Source: Chloroflexota bacterium (GTDB lineage: Bacteria > Chloroflexota > Anaerolineae > Aggregatilineales > Aggregatilineaceae). From it: DNA of 55,885 nt. The position numbers were made by a program, and so were the translations under genes. Shown here piece by piece: positions 24,725 through 34,776 of this stretch (its first letter is position 1; each line of letters opens with the position of its first letter). The stretch spans positions 1 to 55,885 of the forward strand of contig JAAYCM010000139.1 of assembly GCA_012729765.1 (NCBI GenBank), written 5' to 3'. The notes under the pieces are model-generated. The model was given only the letters and a program-made list of their open reading frames with translations. It was not told where the DNA came from and made no database searches.

Positions 24725-26668
24725 CTAGCTGGCCCGTCCGGTCAGCAGGCGCAGGCCGTTGAGCACCACGATCACCGTGCTGCCCTCGTGCCCGACCACG
24801 CCCAGCGGCAGCGGCAGCTCGAATAGGAATGTGCTGAACACCAGCACGGCGATCACCCCCAGCGCGAAGATGATATTCTGCCACACCACGCGCCGCGCCC
24901 GGTGGCTGAGGCGGATCGCGTAGGGGATCGTCTCAAGCTGGTCGCCCATCAGCACCACGTCGGCGGTTTCGAGCGCGACATCGGTCCCCGCCGCGCCCAT
25001 CGCAATCCCGACCGTCGCGGCGGCCAGCGCGGGCGCATCGTTGACGCCGTCGCCCACCATCGCCACCGGGCCGTATTCCTCGTGTAGCGTCTCCATGATC
25101 GATGCCTTTTGGTCGGGCATCAGCTCGGCGCGCACGTCCGTGATCCCGGCCTGAGACGCGATCCGCTGGCCGACGCCCGCATTGTCGCCGGTGAGCATCA
25201 CCACATGCTCGACTCCGGCCTGGTGCAGTGCCGCGACGATCTGCCTCGACTCCGGGCGAAGCTGGTCCGCCACACCCAGCACCCCGGCCCAGTCGCCGCC
25301 AAAACAGGCCAGCAGCACGGTCTTGCCCTCAGCATGCAGCCGCTCGTATTCGGCCACGACATGATCGGGCGGCTGACCGGCGCATTCGGCGATGTAGCGC
25401 ATACGGCCCACGCGGACTTCCAGGCCCTCGAACACACCTTCGACGCCTTCGCCTGTTGCCGCCGTGAATTCATCCACTGCGCCGACCGGGATGCCGCGTG
25501 CCTCAGCCGCCTGGCGCACCGCCCGCGAGAGCGGGTGCTCCGAGCGCGCCTCGACCGCGCCCGCGATGCGCAGCAGATCGTCGGCGGACCAGATGCCGAA
25601 CGGCACGACATCCGTCACCGCAGGGTGTCCGACGGTCAGCGTGCCGGTTTTGTCGAACGCGACCACTTTGATTGCCGCCATCTGCTCCAGGTGCGCGCCG
25701 CCTTTGAAGATCACACCCCGGCGCGCGCCCGCCGCAATCGCCGACAGGAACGCCGCCGGAACCGAGATCACCAGCGCGCAGGGTGACGCCACCACCAGCA
25801 GCACCATCGCGCGGTAGAAGCTGTCGTCGAAGTCCCAGCCCAGCAGCAGCCAGGGCACCAGCATCACCAGCGCCGAGGCCAGGATCACGCCCAGCGCGTA
25901 ATACTGCTCGAAGTCGTCCAGAAAGCGCTGGGTCGGCGCTTTGCGGCTCTGCGCCTCTTCCACCATCTGGATGATGCGCGACAGCGTAGACTGCGCGGCG
26001 ACCTGTGTCGCGCGCACGTCGATCGAGCCGTTCTGGTTGAGCGTGCCGGCAAAGACCTTGTCGCCCACCTGCTTTTCGACCGGCATCGACTCGCCCGTGA
26101 TCGTAGACTGGTCCACGCTCGACTGCCCGCTGATCACCTCGCCATCGACCGGGACGCGCTCACCGGGCCGGATCAGCACGACGTCGCTCAGCTCGATTTC
26201 GCTGATCGGCACCGTCTTGAGCTGGTCGCCCTGGTGCACGTGCGCCTCTTCGGGGTAGAGCGCGAACAGCGAGCGGATCGCCTGGCGGCTGCGCCCGATC
26301 GCGTAGTCTTGCAGGACGTTGCTGAGCGAGAACAGGAACAGCAGAATCGCGCCGTCGCGCCACTCGCCCACCAGCGCCGCCCCAATTGCCGCCGCGATCA
26401 TCAGAAAGTCGATGTCCAGCTCCAGGCGGCGCAGGCTCTTCAGGCTTTCCTGAAAGCCGTAGAAACCCCCGGCGACATAGGCGACCACGCCCAGCACCGG
26501 CACCAGATCGCGCGGCAGATCGGCCCACTCGATGATCAGGCTCAGGACCACCGCGAGCAGCGTGATCACGACGAAGATCGGTTCCAGCCGGCTGCGACTC
26601 AGCCAGCGCGGCCACTCGAACTGTTTCAGGCGTTTGGTGGATTGCAGCGAAGTCGTGAGATCAGACAT
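24725..26668 (-). CDS. P1B-type heavy-metal ATPase, SPC/HEGST subgroup (P1B-4, CoaT/CtpD-like)
   Basis: This 647-residue metal-exporting P-type ATPase has all core motifs: TGES at 191-194, the membrane metal site SPC at 295-297, the phosphorylation motif DKTGTLT from 339, SEHPL at 376-380, TGDN at 493-496 and GDGVND at 539-544. The C-terminal helix carries HEGST at 627-631. SPC plus HEG(G/S)T marks the P1B-4 group (Co/Zn/Fe-type substrates) rather than CPC-type Cu or Zn/Cd pumps. There is no N-terminal metal-binding domain, also usual for P1B-4. It follows the TrmB-type regulator gene by 53 bp on the same strand. Actual metal not determinable. Confidence 0.9.
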   Translation of the reverse strand: MSDLTTSLQSTKRLKQFEWPRWLSRSRLEPIFVVITLLAVVLSLIIEWADLPRDLVPVLGVVAYVAGGFYGFQESLKSLRRLELDIDFLMIAAAIGAALVGEWRDGAILLFLFSLSNVLQDYAIGRSRQAIRSLFALYPEEAHVHQGDQLKTVPISEIELSDVVLIRPGERVPVDGEVISGQSSVDQSTITGESMPVEKQVGDKVFAGTLNQNGSIDVRATQVAAQSTLSRIIQMVEEAQSRKAPTQRFLDDFEQYYALGVILASALVMLVPWLLLGWDFDDSFYRAMVLLVVASPCALVISVPAAFLSAIAAGARRGVIFKGGAHLEQMAAIKVVAFDKTGTLTVGHPAVTDVVPFGIWSADDLLRIAGAVEARSEHPLSRAVRQAAEARGIPVGAVDEFTAATGEGVEGVFEGLEVRVGRMRYIAECAGQPPDHVVAEYERLHAEGKTVLLACFGGDWAGVLGVADQLRPESRQIVAALHQAGVEHVVMLTGDNAGVGQRIASQAGITDVRAELMPDQKASIMETLHEEYGPVAMVGDGVNDAPALAAATVGIAMGAAGTDVALETADVVLMGDQLETIPYAIRLSHRARRVVWQNIIFALGVIAVLVFSTFLFELPLPLGVVGHEGSTVIVVLNGLRLLTGRAS

Positions 26669-26721
26669 GGTTTCCTCATCAGGGGAATCGTTTCATCGGG
26701 AATGGCGTCGAGATTGGGCAC

Positions 26722-27528
26722 TCAATCGCGACTCTTGCCCGTCAGCCCGCGCGCCATCATCTTGAAGATGACCTGATCGGCGGGGTCCAGCCGGCTGAGC
26801 AGATCGGGGCCAAGCTGGGCGAAAATCCGGTGGGCAAAAAGCTCCATCCAGACGAACTGCCGCCCGATCTGGACCATATTGCTGTCGGTCGTCACGGTCG
26901 CGGTAAAAGTCGGGCGCTCGCCCGCAATCAACACTTCCTGCTCATCGACCACAACCACCAGGCTCTCGCCCAGCTTGTGCAGCTCGCTTTCGTGCGGTGG
27001 ATGGTAGGCGACCTGGCCGATCTGCAAATCTTCTTCGCCGGTCATCAGCGCCCCGATGGCGACACCGCGCTGGTGGGCTGCCTCGATGACGTCGTACAGC
27101 GCGCGCATATTTTCATCGGTCAGCACCAGCATCGCCTCGTGCCGGGCGTTCGCGAGCATGTTGCGGGCATAAGTCAGCACCGGGCCTTCACCGCTGAAGG
27201 TCCACAGGTGGCCCTCGTCACGCTCGGTATAGATCGCTTCCAACCCCTGGTACAGCGTCTCCAGCCGCGCCCGGTGCTCATTCGCCAGCCGGTCGAGCAG
27301 GGCTTGCGGCGGGATGGGCCGGTAGAGCGTGGCTTTGGGGTCTTCCGTTTTCATGACGGCGCCGCGCGCATCCAGCCGCCCCAGCGCCTCATAGACCATC
27401 GAGCGCGGGATGCCGGCCTGCTTGCTGAGTTGATAGCCGGTGGCAGGATGATCGCGCAGCAGAGCCAGATAGACCTTCGCCTCATACTCGGTAAAACCGA
27501 TTGCGCCCAGGTCGGTCAGCAGATCCAT
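26722..27528 (-). CDS. TrmB-family transcriptional regulator
   Basis: This 268-residue regulator has an N-terminal winged helix of the TrmB type (GFTEYEAKVYLALL, then TGYQLSKQAGIPRSMVYEAL, residues 11-50). A short linker helix leads to a C-terminal effector domain (residues 100-268) resembling the TrmB C-terminal region. The start is the ATG at 27528, with AGGA upstream; the GTG four codons earlier overlaps that site. It precedes the metal ATPase gene and has its own promoter with an embedded palindrome, suggesting autoregulation. Effector unknown; archaeal TrmB proteins bind sugars. Confidence 0.85.
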   Translation of the reverse strand: MDLLTDLGAIGFTEYEAKVYLALLRDHPATGYQLSKQAGIPRSMVYEALGRLDARGAVMKTEDPKATLYRPIPPQALLDRLANEHRARLETLYQGLEAIYTERDEGHLWTFSGEGPVLTYARNMLANARHEAMLVLTDENMRALYDVIEAAHQRGVAIGALMTGEEDLQIGQVAYHPPHESELHKLGESLVVVVDEQEVLIAGERPTFTATVTTDSNMVQIGRQFVWMELFAHRIFAQLGPDLLSRLDPADQVIFKMMARGLTGKSRD

Positions 27529-27551
27529 AATTGTCCTCACACTTTTGTGCG

Positions 27552-27591
27552 ATAGTAGTTAGATTATAAACTACTATTTTTTGGATGCCAA
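27552..27591 (-). promoter_or_regulatory. Promoter of the TrmB-type gene with operator palindrome around the -10
   Basis: On the minus strand TTGGCA (27586-27591) and consensus TATAAT (27563-27568) are 17 bp apart. A perfect 9-bp inverted repeat, ATAGTAGTT (27552-27560) and AACTACTAT (27569-27577), flanks the -10 box exactly. A protein on this palindrome would block the promoter, so negative autoregulation is the simplest reading. Confidence 0.75.
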
Positions 27592-27665
27592 TGATGCCAA
27601 TAGAGTTTCAGCCAATTATCGCAGATCGGCTGACATGCCACACGCCGCCCACTCTGAGAATGAAA

Positions 27666-27690
27666 CATGCCGGAAGCGTGTCCCGGCATG
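27666..27690 (-). terminator. Terminator after the universal stress protein gene
   Basis: CATGCCGG (27666-27673) and CCGGCATG (27683-27690) form a perfect 8-bp stem with a 9-nt loop. On the minus strand TTTCATTCT follows. Confidence 0.65.
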
Positions 27691-27721
27691 GCATGTTCAG
27701 TTCACAGGCAAATCAGTACGG

Positions 27722-28609
27722 TTATATCTCGTCGGGCCGCACGAGCGTAACCGGGCAGCGCAGGTTCTTGATCACTTTTTGGGCCACGCTGCCGAACAGC
27801 CAGCGCGATAGGCCGGTCCGCCCGTGGGTGGACATCACCACCATGCTGACGCCCTGTTCGTCGCCCACATAGTCGATAATCGCCTGCGCCGGGTTGGGGC
27901 TGCGGATGATCTCGACCCGTGCGTTGACGCCTTCGTGGCGCAGCCGGTTGCGCAGCGACACCAACTGCTCATACATCTGATCATACGTTTGCTCGGCCAT
28001 CTGGCGCTGCCCGGCCAGCGCGAGCTGATCGGTATAGCTGCTGACCGGCGACTGGTAAACGTGCAGCAGCACCAGCTCGGCATTGTGCGCGCGCGCGATC
28101 TCGACTGCCTGCGGGATCGCACTTTCAGACCAGGGTGAGCCGTCGAGCGGCACCACGATCTTATGATAGACCGGGCGTACCAGCAGCAGCGGCACCGGCA
28201 GATTTCCCAGCCCTTTTTCGAGATTGGGACCAAACAGCCAGCGCAGCATCGCGGTGCGGCCCTGCACCGAGCTGACGATCACACTCACGCGCTCCGACTC
28301 GATGAAGCGGGCGAATGCGTTGGGAATATCGCGGCTCTCGACCATGTGCTCACGCACGCGCAGCCCTTCGTTCTGAAGCCGCTCGCGCAGTGCCGTGAGT
28401 TGCGCCCGGCTCTGCTCCTGAGTCGGGCCGTCGTCCGGCTCTGCGCCGCCGTTGCCCACCACCAGCGGGATCAGCTCCAGGTGCAGCAGCACCAATTCGG
28501 CGCTGTGCTTGCGCGCCAGATCGACGGCATACGGGATGGCGAACTCGGCTGCGTCGGAGCCGTCGAGCGGCACCAGGACCCGTTGATAGGCGAGCGCGGG
28601 GACAATCAT
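27722..28609 (-). CDS. Tandem universal stress protein (two Usp domains)
   Basis: This 295-residue protein has two UspA-like domains, residues 1-145 and 146-295, each starting with a VPLDGS strand. The second keeps the ATP-binding pattern GRTGLSRWLFGS near residue 270; the first has a degenerate version (GRTAMLRWLFGP), so ATP may bind only in the second domain. There is no membrane segment. It lies 17 bp after the amino-acid transporter ATPase gene on the same strand and may be cotranscribed with it. Confidence 0.9.
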   Translation of the reverse strand: MIVPALAYQRVLVPLDGSDAAEFAIPYAVDLARKHSAELVLLHLELIPLVVGNGGAEPDDGPTQEQSRAQLTALRERLQNEGLRVREHMVESRDIPNAFARFIESERVSVIVSSVQGRTAMLRWLFGPNLEKGLGNLPVPLLLVRPVYHKIVVPLDGSPWSESAIPQAVEIARAHNAELVLLHVYQSPVSSYTDQLALAGQRQMAEQTYDQMYEQLVSLRNRLRHEGVNARVEIIRSPNPAQAIIDYVGDEQGVSMVVMSTHGRTGLSRWLFGSVAQKVIKNLRCPVTLVRPDEI

Positions 28610-28626
28610 CGTGGCAGTCTCCCGGC

Positions 28627-29376
<750 letters not shown>

Positions 29377-29409
29377 CTTGAGATTCCGTCTTTCCTGATG
29401 CCGTCCCGC

Positions 29410-31269
29410 TCAGCGCCGCGCGTGGACGCTGCCGGCCCCGCTGGCTTCCAGGCGGCGGCTGACGTCCGACATGGCATAGCTGATCACGAAATAAATGAGC
29501 GCGATAAAGATATAGGCTTCGCGCTGGTAGGGCCGGTAGATCGGCTGCCCGCTCACAATGATATCCACGATCCCGACCAATTCAAACAGGCCGACCACCG
29601 CTACCAGCGACGTATCTTTGAACAGGCTGATGAACTGCCCGACAATCGCCGGGATCACCGCGCGGAGCGCCTGGGGCAGCACGATCAGCGTGGTCATCAG
29701 CAGGGGGTTCATCCCCAGCGCACGGGCCGCTTCGATCTGTCCGTGCGGGATGATCTGCAAGCCGCCGCGCACGTTCTCGGCCAGATAAGCCGCGCTAAAC
29801 AGCGTCACGCCGATCATCATGCGAACCGTCATGTCCAGGTCGGACAGGCCCACCCAGAAGAACGGCACGATCAATTTCGCCATGAACAGGATCGTGATCA
29901 GCGGCACGCCGCGAATCGTCTCGATAAACAGCGTGCACACCAGCTTGATCACCGGCAGATCGCTGCGGCGGCCCAACGCCAGCGCCACACCGAGCGGGAA
30001 CGAGGCCGCGATCCCGACGACGGTCAGCAGCATCGTCAGCAGCAGGCCGCCCCACTGGATGCTGGGCACGGCGGGCAGGGCGCGCGAGCCTTCGATGCCG
30101 CCCAGCAGCAGCAGGATCACCGGCACCGACAGCACCCACGCCGCCAGCGTGGTCCGCCGCACACGCCGCTCGCGGCGACCCAGGATGCCGATCACCCAGC
30201 CGTTGAGGAACAGGGCCGTGCCGACCACCGCTTCGAGCGCGATCGTGCTGAGGAACGGGGCGACTTGCAGGCTGATGAATTCGGCGAAGGTGCGCGTGCC
30301 CTCATAACGGTAGGCGGCTTCCTCGGCCAGCAGCGCGCGTGCGGCGGTGGGTCGCGGGCCATATTCGACCTCACGCGCGGCCAGCAGCTCGCTCTGGCTG
30401 GGCAGCAGCTCGACCCCGCGCACCTTGACCCACGCATAACCGGCGTTCTCGTCGTTGGCCTCGTCGTCGCGCACGACTTCGAGCTTGTACCAGCCGGTGC
30501 GCGGCAGCTCGACCGTTTGTGTGCTGCCGGCGTCGTCCGGCGTGGCGGCGATCCGCACCGGCGCTCCGTCGCGCGTAACCGGCGATCCGTCGGGACGGAA
30601 CAGGGCCGCGGTCAGGTGCAGGTTATAGGCGCCCAGGTCCAGGGTGCCATCCCGCGCCTCGCGCGCCCGTGTGGACCAGTCGGTCCGCGACTGGTTTTCG
30701 ATATAGCCCAGCGGGCGCGCGTTGATCGCCTCAAGATCGGTCAGCGGCTCGATCTCGAACGAGACTTCGTCGCCCTGTGTGCCAAGAAACACCAGGCTGG
30801 CCGGCGTGCGCTCCGGCTCGGCCAGCATATACAGGGTCGGCTCGCCGATGCGCGCCCCGATCAGCAGCACGCCCAGGATCACGGCCAGCGACACGGCGAC
30901 CGTCAGGAATACGCCGCGCGACACATAGCCCCAGATGCCCAGGCTCAGCCCGGTGAGCATGACCAGCAGCGCGCCGATCAGCTCGACGCGCCAGATCTCG
31001 CTGCGGGTGTACAGGCCGCTGGTGATCAGTCGCAGGTTGTTAAAGACCACGCCCCACTGCGCCGAGCGGATCGACCAGTCCAGCGCGAGCCACAGCAGGC
31101 CGCCGAGAATGATCGCCATCACGATCGTGGCGATGGAATTGATCGGGCTGCTGAACAGGTTGGCCCGCACCCAGCCCAGCGGCCCCACCGTAGCCACCGG
31201 CGGGCGGCGGCTGGTGGGCGGTTCGGGTGGCGCTACATAATGATCGGAAGAGTGATACTCGCCGCGCAT
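29410..31269 (-). CDS. Amino-acid ABC transporter permease (AapM-like) with large extracytoplasmic insert
   Basis: This is a 619-residue permease, much longer than AapM (roughly 380). N-terminal helices lie near residues 40-65, 95-115 and 119-140. A hydrophilic region of about 190 residues (145-335), containing a beta-rich stretch TVELPRTGWYKLEVV, follows. The C-terminal core (405-605) has the EAA loop EAARALGMNPLLMTTLIVLP near 513-532. The insert should face outward and could help capture substrate or contact the binding protein. AGGAG supports the start. It begins 1 bp after the stop of the partner permease gene. Confidence 0.88.
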   Translation of the reverse strand: MRGEYHSSDHYVAPPEPPTSRRPPVATVGPLGWVRANLFSSPINSIATIVMAIILGGLLWLALDWSIRSAQWGVVFNNLRLITSGLYTRSEIWRVELIGALLVMLTGLSLGIWGYVSRGVFLTVAVSLAVILGVLLIGARIGEPTLYMLAEPERTPASLVFLGTQGDEVSFEIEPLTDLEAINARPLGYIENQSRTDWSTRAREARDGTLDLGAYNLHLTAALFRPDGSPVTRDGAPVRIAATPDDAGSTQTVELPRTGWYKLEVVRDDEANDENAGYAWVKVRGVELLPSQSELLAAREVEYGPRPTAARALLAEEAAYRYEGTRTFAEFISLQVAPFLSTIALEAVVGTALFLNGWVIGILGRRERRVRRTTLAAWVLSVPVILLLLGGIEGSRALPAVPSIQWGGLLLTMLLTVVGIAASFPLGVALALGRRSDLPVIKLVCTLFIETIRGVPLITILFMAKLIVPFFWVGLSDLDMTVRMMIGVTLFSAAYLAENVRGGLQIIPHGQIEAARALGMNPLLMTTLIVLPQALRAVIPAIVGQFISLFKDTSLVAVVGLFELVGIVDIIVSGQPIYRPYQREAYIFIALIYFVISYAMSDVSRRLEASGAGSVHARR

Positions 31270-31270
31270 C

Positions 31271-32473
31271 TCAGCGACTCCTCAGCCGCATAGAATAATT
31301 GACCAGGTTCATAACCGCCGAGATCACCAGGCTCATACTGAGATAAATCCCCATCATGACGACAAAAACGGCAACCGACTGCCCGGTCTGGTTCGAGATC
31401 ACGTTGGCGACACTGTAGATATCGAAGAAGCCGATTGCGATGCCCAGACTGGAGTTTTTCGCCAGGTTTAAGTATTGGTTGCCCAGCGGCGGGATAATCA
31501 GGCGCAGCGCCTGCGGCAGCACGATCAGGCGTAAAGTCTGGCTGCTGGTGAAGCCCTGCGCGCGGGCCGCTTCGATCTGCCCGTGCGGCACCGCCTGGAT
31601 ACCGGCGCGCACGATGTCGGCAATGAAGGCGGCGGTGTAGAGGATCAGCCCAATCGTCAGTGTGATATATTCCGCCGAGAGCCGGTCGCCCCCGACAAAG
31701 TTGAAGCGCTCCAACTGCGGATTCTCAACCGTGAACGGCCCACCAGCTGCAATCCAGCCCAGCGCCGCCAGCAGCAGGAACGCGGGGGTGAACCAGCGCA
31801 GCGTGTTTGCCGGCTGGCCGGTTCGCTCCTGGACGCGCAGCCGCCAGATCCACAGGCCGATCCCCAGCACCAGGCCGAGCGCCGCCAGCCCGAAGAAAAT
31901 CCAGGCCGTATCGGTAGTCTGGATCAGCGGAAAGTTGACCGCACGCCGGTTGATGTAGATCGGGCCGGGGAGCTGGTAGGAGTCCGCGATACGATCCGGC
32001 ATCGTGCCGCGCAAGCCGCGATAGATGAAATATAGCTGGACCAGCAGCGGCGTGTTGCGGAAAAGCTCGGTATAGGCGTTGGTGGTAGTGCGCAGCAGCC
32101 AGTTGGTCGAAAGCTGCCCAATGCCGGCCAGCACGCCCAGCACGGTTGCACCGACCAGCCCAATGCCCACTACACGCAGGGTATTTTGCAGCCCGACCAG
32201 CAGCGCACGCAGGTTGGATGTACTGGCAGGGTCAAAGTCTGCTTGCCCTTCCGCGATTTCTGCGCCGAAAGGACGGTTGAGGACGCTGAAGTTGATCATC
32301 AGCCCGCTTCGTTCCAGGTTGACCAGCAGGTTGTGGATCAGCAGGTAGCCCAGGCCGATCACGCTAATCAGAAAGGCCACCTGTAAGAAGATCTGGATAA
32401 AGCGGATATCGCGCCAGAAGGGCACAGATGCCGGGGCAGACTGCTTCAAGCCTGTAGACTGAGGTTGGGCCAC
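31271..32473 (-). CDS. Amino-acid ABC transporter permease (AapQ-like)
   Basis: This 400-residue permease is the size of AapQ. An N-terminal helix (IFLQVAFLISVIGLGYLLIH) is followed by a loop and the core; the EAA loop EAARAQGFTSSQTLRLIVLP lies near residues 303-322. It starts with GTG at 32473, with GGAG about 10 bases upstream. It pairs with the larger permease encoded immediately downstream. The order binding protein-Q-M-P is that of aapJQMP, known for general L-amino-acid uptake. Confidence 0.9.
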   Translation of the reverse strand: MAQPQSTGLKQSAPASVPFWRDIRFIQIFLQVAFLISVIGLGYLLIHNLLVNLERSGLMINFSVLNRPFGAEIAEGQADFDPASTSNLRALLVGLQNTLRVVGIGLVGATVLGVLAGIGQLSTNWLLRTTTNAYTELFRNTPLLVQLYFIYRGLRGTMPDRIADSYQLPGPIYINRRAVNFPLIQTTDTAWIFFGLAALGLVLGIGLWIWRLRVQERTGQPANTLRWFTPAFLLLAALGWIAAGGPFTVENPQLERFNFVGGDRLSAEYITLTIGLILYTAAFIADIVRAGIQAVPHGQIEAARAQGFTSSQTLRLIVLPQALRLIIPPLGNQYLNLAKNSSLGIAIGFFDIYSVANVISNQTGQSVAVFVVMMGIYLSMSLVISAVMNLVNYSMRLRSR

Positions 32474-32522
32474 CGATAACTCCAGTGTGAACAGGGATTC
32501 CCTGCTTCTTACTCAAAAGCTG

Positions 32523-32556
32523 CCCTGGGGGATACAGCGGGCTGCACTCCCCAGGG
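32523..32556 (-). terminator. Hairpin between amino-acid binding protein and permease genes
   Basis: CCCTGGGG (32523-32530) and CCCCAGGG (32549-32556) form a perfect 8-bp stem; the 18-nt loop contains a small CAG/CTG pairing. On the minus strand GCTTTTGAG follows. Probably a partial terminator or a 3'-end stabiliser for the binding-protein mRNA. Confidence 0.65.
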
Positions 32557-32597
32557 ACATATTTTCGTTTTTTAAGTTGAGGCCAGACGCCGCGTGC

Positions 32598-33662
32598 TTA
32601 ACGCCAGGCTGGGGCGTAGATCAGGCCGCCATTGGTCCACAGCTCGTTCAGACCACGATCGAGCGCCAGCGGCGTGTCGGGACCCAGGTTGCGGGCGAAG
32701 ATCTCCCCGTAGTTGCCGACCGCACGGATCACGTCTACCACGAAGTCATTCTCCAGGCCGAGCAGCGTGCCGCTGGGGTTTTCGCCCTGGCCCAGGAAGC
32801 GCTGGATGCTTTCATCTTCCGAGGTCAGGAAGTCGTCGATATTCTCTGAGGTGATGCCGAACTCTTCGGCCTGGATCGTCGCGTAGACGGTCCAGTTCAC
32901 CACGTCGGCCCACTGCGCGTCACCCTGGATATAGGCCGGGGTCAGCGGCTCTTTGGAGATGGTGTCTTCGAGGATCACATACGCGCCGGGATCGGCGGTC
33001 GAGGTGCGCAGACCGGCAAGCTGGCTGCGGTCCGAGGTGAGCGCGTCGCAGCGGCCACCTTCCAGTGCGCCAATCGTTTCGCTCGGCTGGTCGAAGTACA
33101 CCGGCTCAAAGGTCAGGCCCCGGCTGCGCATCGCCTCGGTGATATTCAGCTCGGTGGTCGTGCCGCGCAGGACGCAGATCGATGCACCGTCGAGATCATC
33201 AATCGAGGCGACTCCCAGGTCGGCAGAGACCATGAGCGCCTGCCCGTCATAGAACGTGGTCGGGCCGAAGTCCAGGCCCAGCTCGGTATCGCGCTGCAAA
33301 GACCAGGTCGCGTTGCGGAACAGCACGTCTACCTGGCGGGTCTGCACGGCGGTGAAGCGTTCCTGGGCGGTCAGCTGCACGAAGTTGATGTTGGAGTCGG
33401 TGACTTCACCGAAGATTGCGGCGGCCAGGGCGCGGCAGAAGTCGGCGTCGAAGCCCAGCATCTGTTGGGTGTCAGGGTCCAGCGCGCCAAAACCGGGGAG
33501 CTCGCCGTTCACACCGCAGTTGAGCACGCCGCGCGAACGAACTTGCTCGAGAATGCTGCCTTCTTGCGCCCGCGTGCTGGGGACAACGGCGGACAGACTC
33601 AAAACGACGACCAGGACAAAGGCGAAACCGGCCAATGCGAGCGAACGGGTGTTTCTCTTCAT
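32598..33662 (-). CDS. Amino-acid ABC transporter substrate-binding protein (AapJ-like)
   Basis: This 354-residue family 3 binding protein has the signal peptide MKRNTRSLALAGFAFVLVVV, cleaved near TRA at residue ~32, without a lipobox. The mature protein starts SILEQVRSRGVLNCGVNGEL, a typical AapJ/general L-amino-acid opening, with GFDADFCRALAAAIFG and FTAVQTRQVDVLFRNATWSL blocks. First gene of the Aap-type operon; AGGAAG precedes its ATG. TACTAT/TATAGT in the 227-bp upstream gap is a possible -10, but I could not find a convincing -35. Confidence 0.93.
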   Translation of the reverse strand: MKRNTRSLALAGFAFVLVVVLSLSAVVPSTRAQEGSILEQVRSRGVLNCGVNGELPGFGALDPDTQQMLGFDADFCRALAAAIFGEVTDSNINFVQLTAQERFTAVQTRQVDVLFRNATWSLQRDTELGLDFGPTTFYDGQALMVSADLGVASIDDLDGASICVLRGTTTELNITEAMRSRGLTFEPVYFDQPSETIGALEGGRCDALTSDRSQLAGLRTSTADPGAYVILEDTISKEPLTPAYIQGDAQWADVVNWTVYATIQAEEFGITSENIDDFLTSEDESIQRFLGQGENPSGTLLGLENDFVVDVIRAVGNYGEIFARNLGPDTPLALDRGLNELWTNGGLIYAPAWR

Positions 33663-33889
33663 AGTGTCTTCCTCACCTGTGTCTGAATATCAAGCATGTG
33701 CGAGTGACGGACAGAGCGTAACTATAGTACAGGGGTGACTGTCGCTGCGCGTAATGACGGGGCGGACCTCCTCTCAGTGCGCCGGTCAGGATGATGGCAT
33801 GTGATAACGGCTCCAAAATCTTAAGTCGTCTTAAATCGGCGATCAAAATCTTTGTGTAAATTGACTATCACGCCGCTGCCCCGGCCTGC

Positions 33890-34633
33890 TCAGGCATGCG
33901 TATCTGAATCTGCCGGCTCAAGCTGGATATAAATGCGCTTGTTGATCTTGCCCTTGCTCTTGTAGTCCACGACGCGGATCGGCCCGACTTCCGCCGTGCT
34001 GCGGACATGCGTCCCGCCGTCGGCTTGCAGGTCCAGCCCCACGATCTCGACCACGCGCACCTCCTGGATGCCTTCGGGCAGCAGATTGATCTTGGTGCGG
34101 ATCAGGTCGGGAATCTGGAACGCCTCGGCGCGCGGCAGGATCGCAACCCGCACCGGGTGCCCCTGGGCGGCTTCGTGGTTCACCGCCTGCTCGATAGCGT
34201 TTACCAGCTCGCGCTGCATCGTCTCGAACTCGAAATCCATCCGTCCGGCCAGGGGGTCCATATCGCCGCCGGTGACAGACGCCCCGTAATCCCGGAAGAC
34301 GACGCCGCACAGGATATGCATGGCCGTATGGGTGCGCATCAGGTCATAGCGCCGCGCCCAATCGATCGCGCCGTGCACCGCCGCCCCGGCTTCGGGCAGT
34401 GGGCCGCCGCCTTCGATGATGTGGATCACCTGGTCGCCATTTTTGCGCGCCCGCACCACCGGGTAGCTGACTCCGTTGGCGAGCAGCGTCCCGCGATCGG
34501 CAGGCTGGCCGCCGCCGCCCGGATAGAAGGCTGTCCGGTCGAGCACGACACCGTGCTGCTCGACATCAACGGCGGTCAACGTCGCGTCGAATTCTTTCAG
34601 GTAGCTGTTGGTCTGGTAGAGCAAATGGGTCAT
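33890..34633 (-). CDS. AlaX-type alanyl-tRNA editing protein
   Basis: This 247-residue free-standing editing protein hydrolyses mischarged tRNA(Ala) (Ser or Gly). It matches the AlaX-M layout: an N-terminal AlaRS-like beta domain with FYPGGGGQPADRG, His102/His106 (THTAMHIL) and the C-terminal DGGTHVRSTAEVG with His209. The residue four before His209 is Asp205, where AlaRS-type enzymes carry a zinc-ligand Cys; archaeal AlaX-M proteins, as I recall, also have DGGTH. I chose the ATG at 34633 over one 13 codons upstream. No catalytic aminoacylation domain is present. Confidence 0.88.
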   Translation of the reverse strand: MTHLLYQTNSYLKEFDATLTAVDVEQHGVVLDRTAFYPGGGGQPADRGTLLANGVSYPVVRARKNGDQVIHIIEGGGPLPEAGAAVHGAIDWARRYDLMRTHTAMHILCGVVFRDYGASVTGGDMDPLAGRMDFEFETMQRELVNAIEQAVNHEAAQGHPVRVAILPRAEAFQIPDLIRTKINLLPEGIQEVRVVEIVGLDLQADGGTHVRSTAEVGPIRVVDYKSKGKINKRIYIQLEPADSDTHA

Positions 34634-34730
34634 CTGGACGAGTTCCTGGTAAGCGCAGGGGCTATATAACAATATACGCCTTAGTATACTGGATCGGCAA
34701 ATCGAATTTCAAGCGGGGCAACACAGGCGC

Positions 34731-34756
34731 AAAAAAAGGGCAGGGTAGCCTGCCCC
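34731..34756 (-). terminator. Rho-independent terminator of the DoxX-family gene
   Basis: On the minus strand GGGCAGG-CTAC-CCTGCCC (34738-34755) is followed by TTTTTTT. It ends about 20 bp after the DoxX-family stop codon. Confidence 0.88.
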
Positions 34757-34776
34757 GAATGTGTAGGCACTACGGG

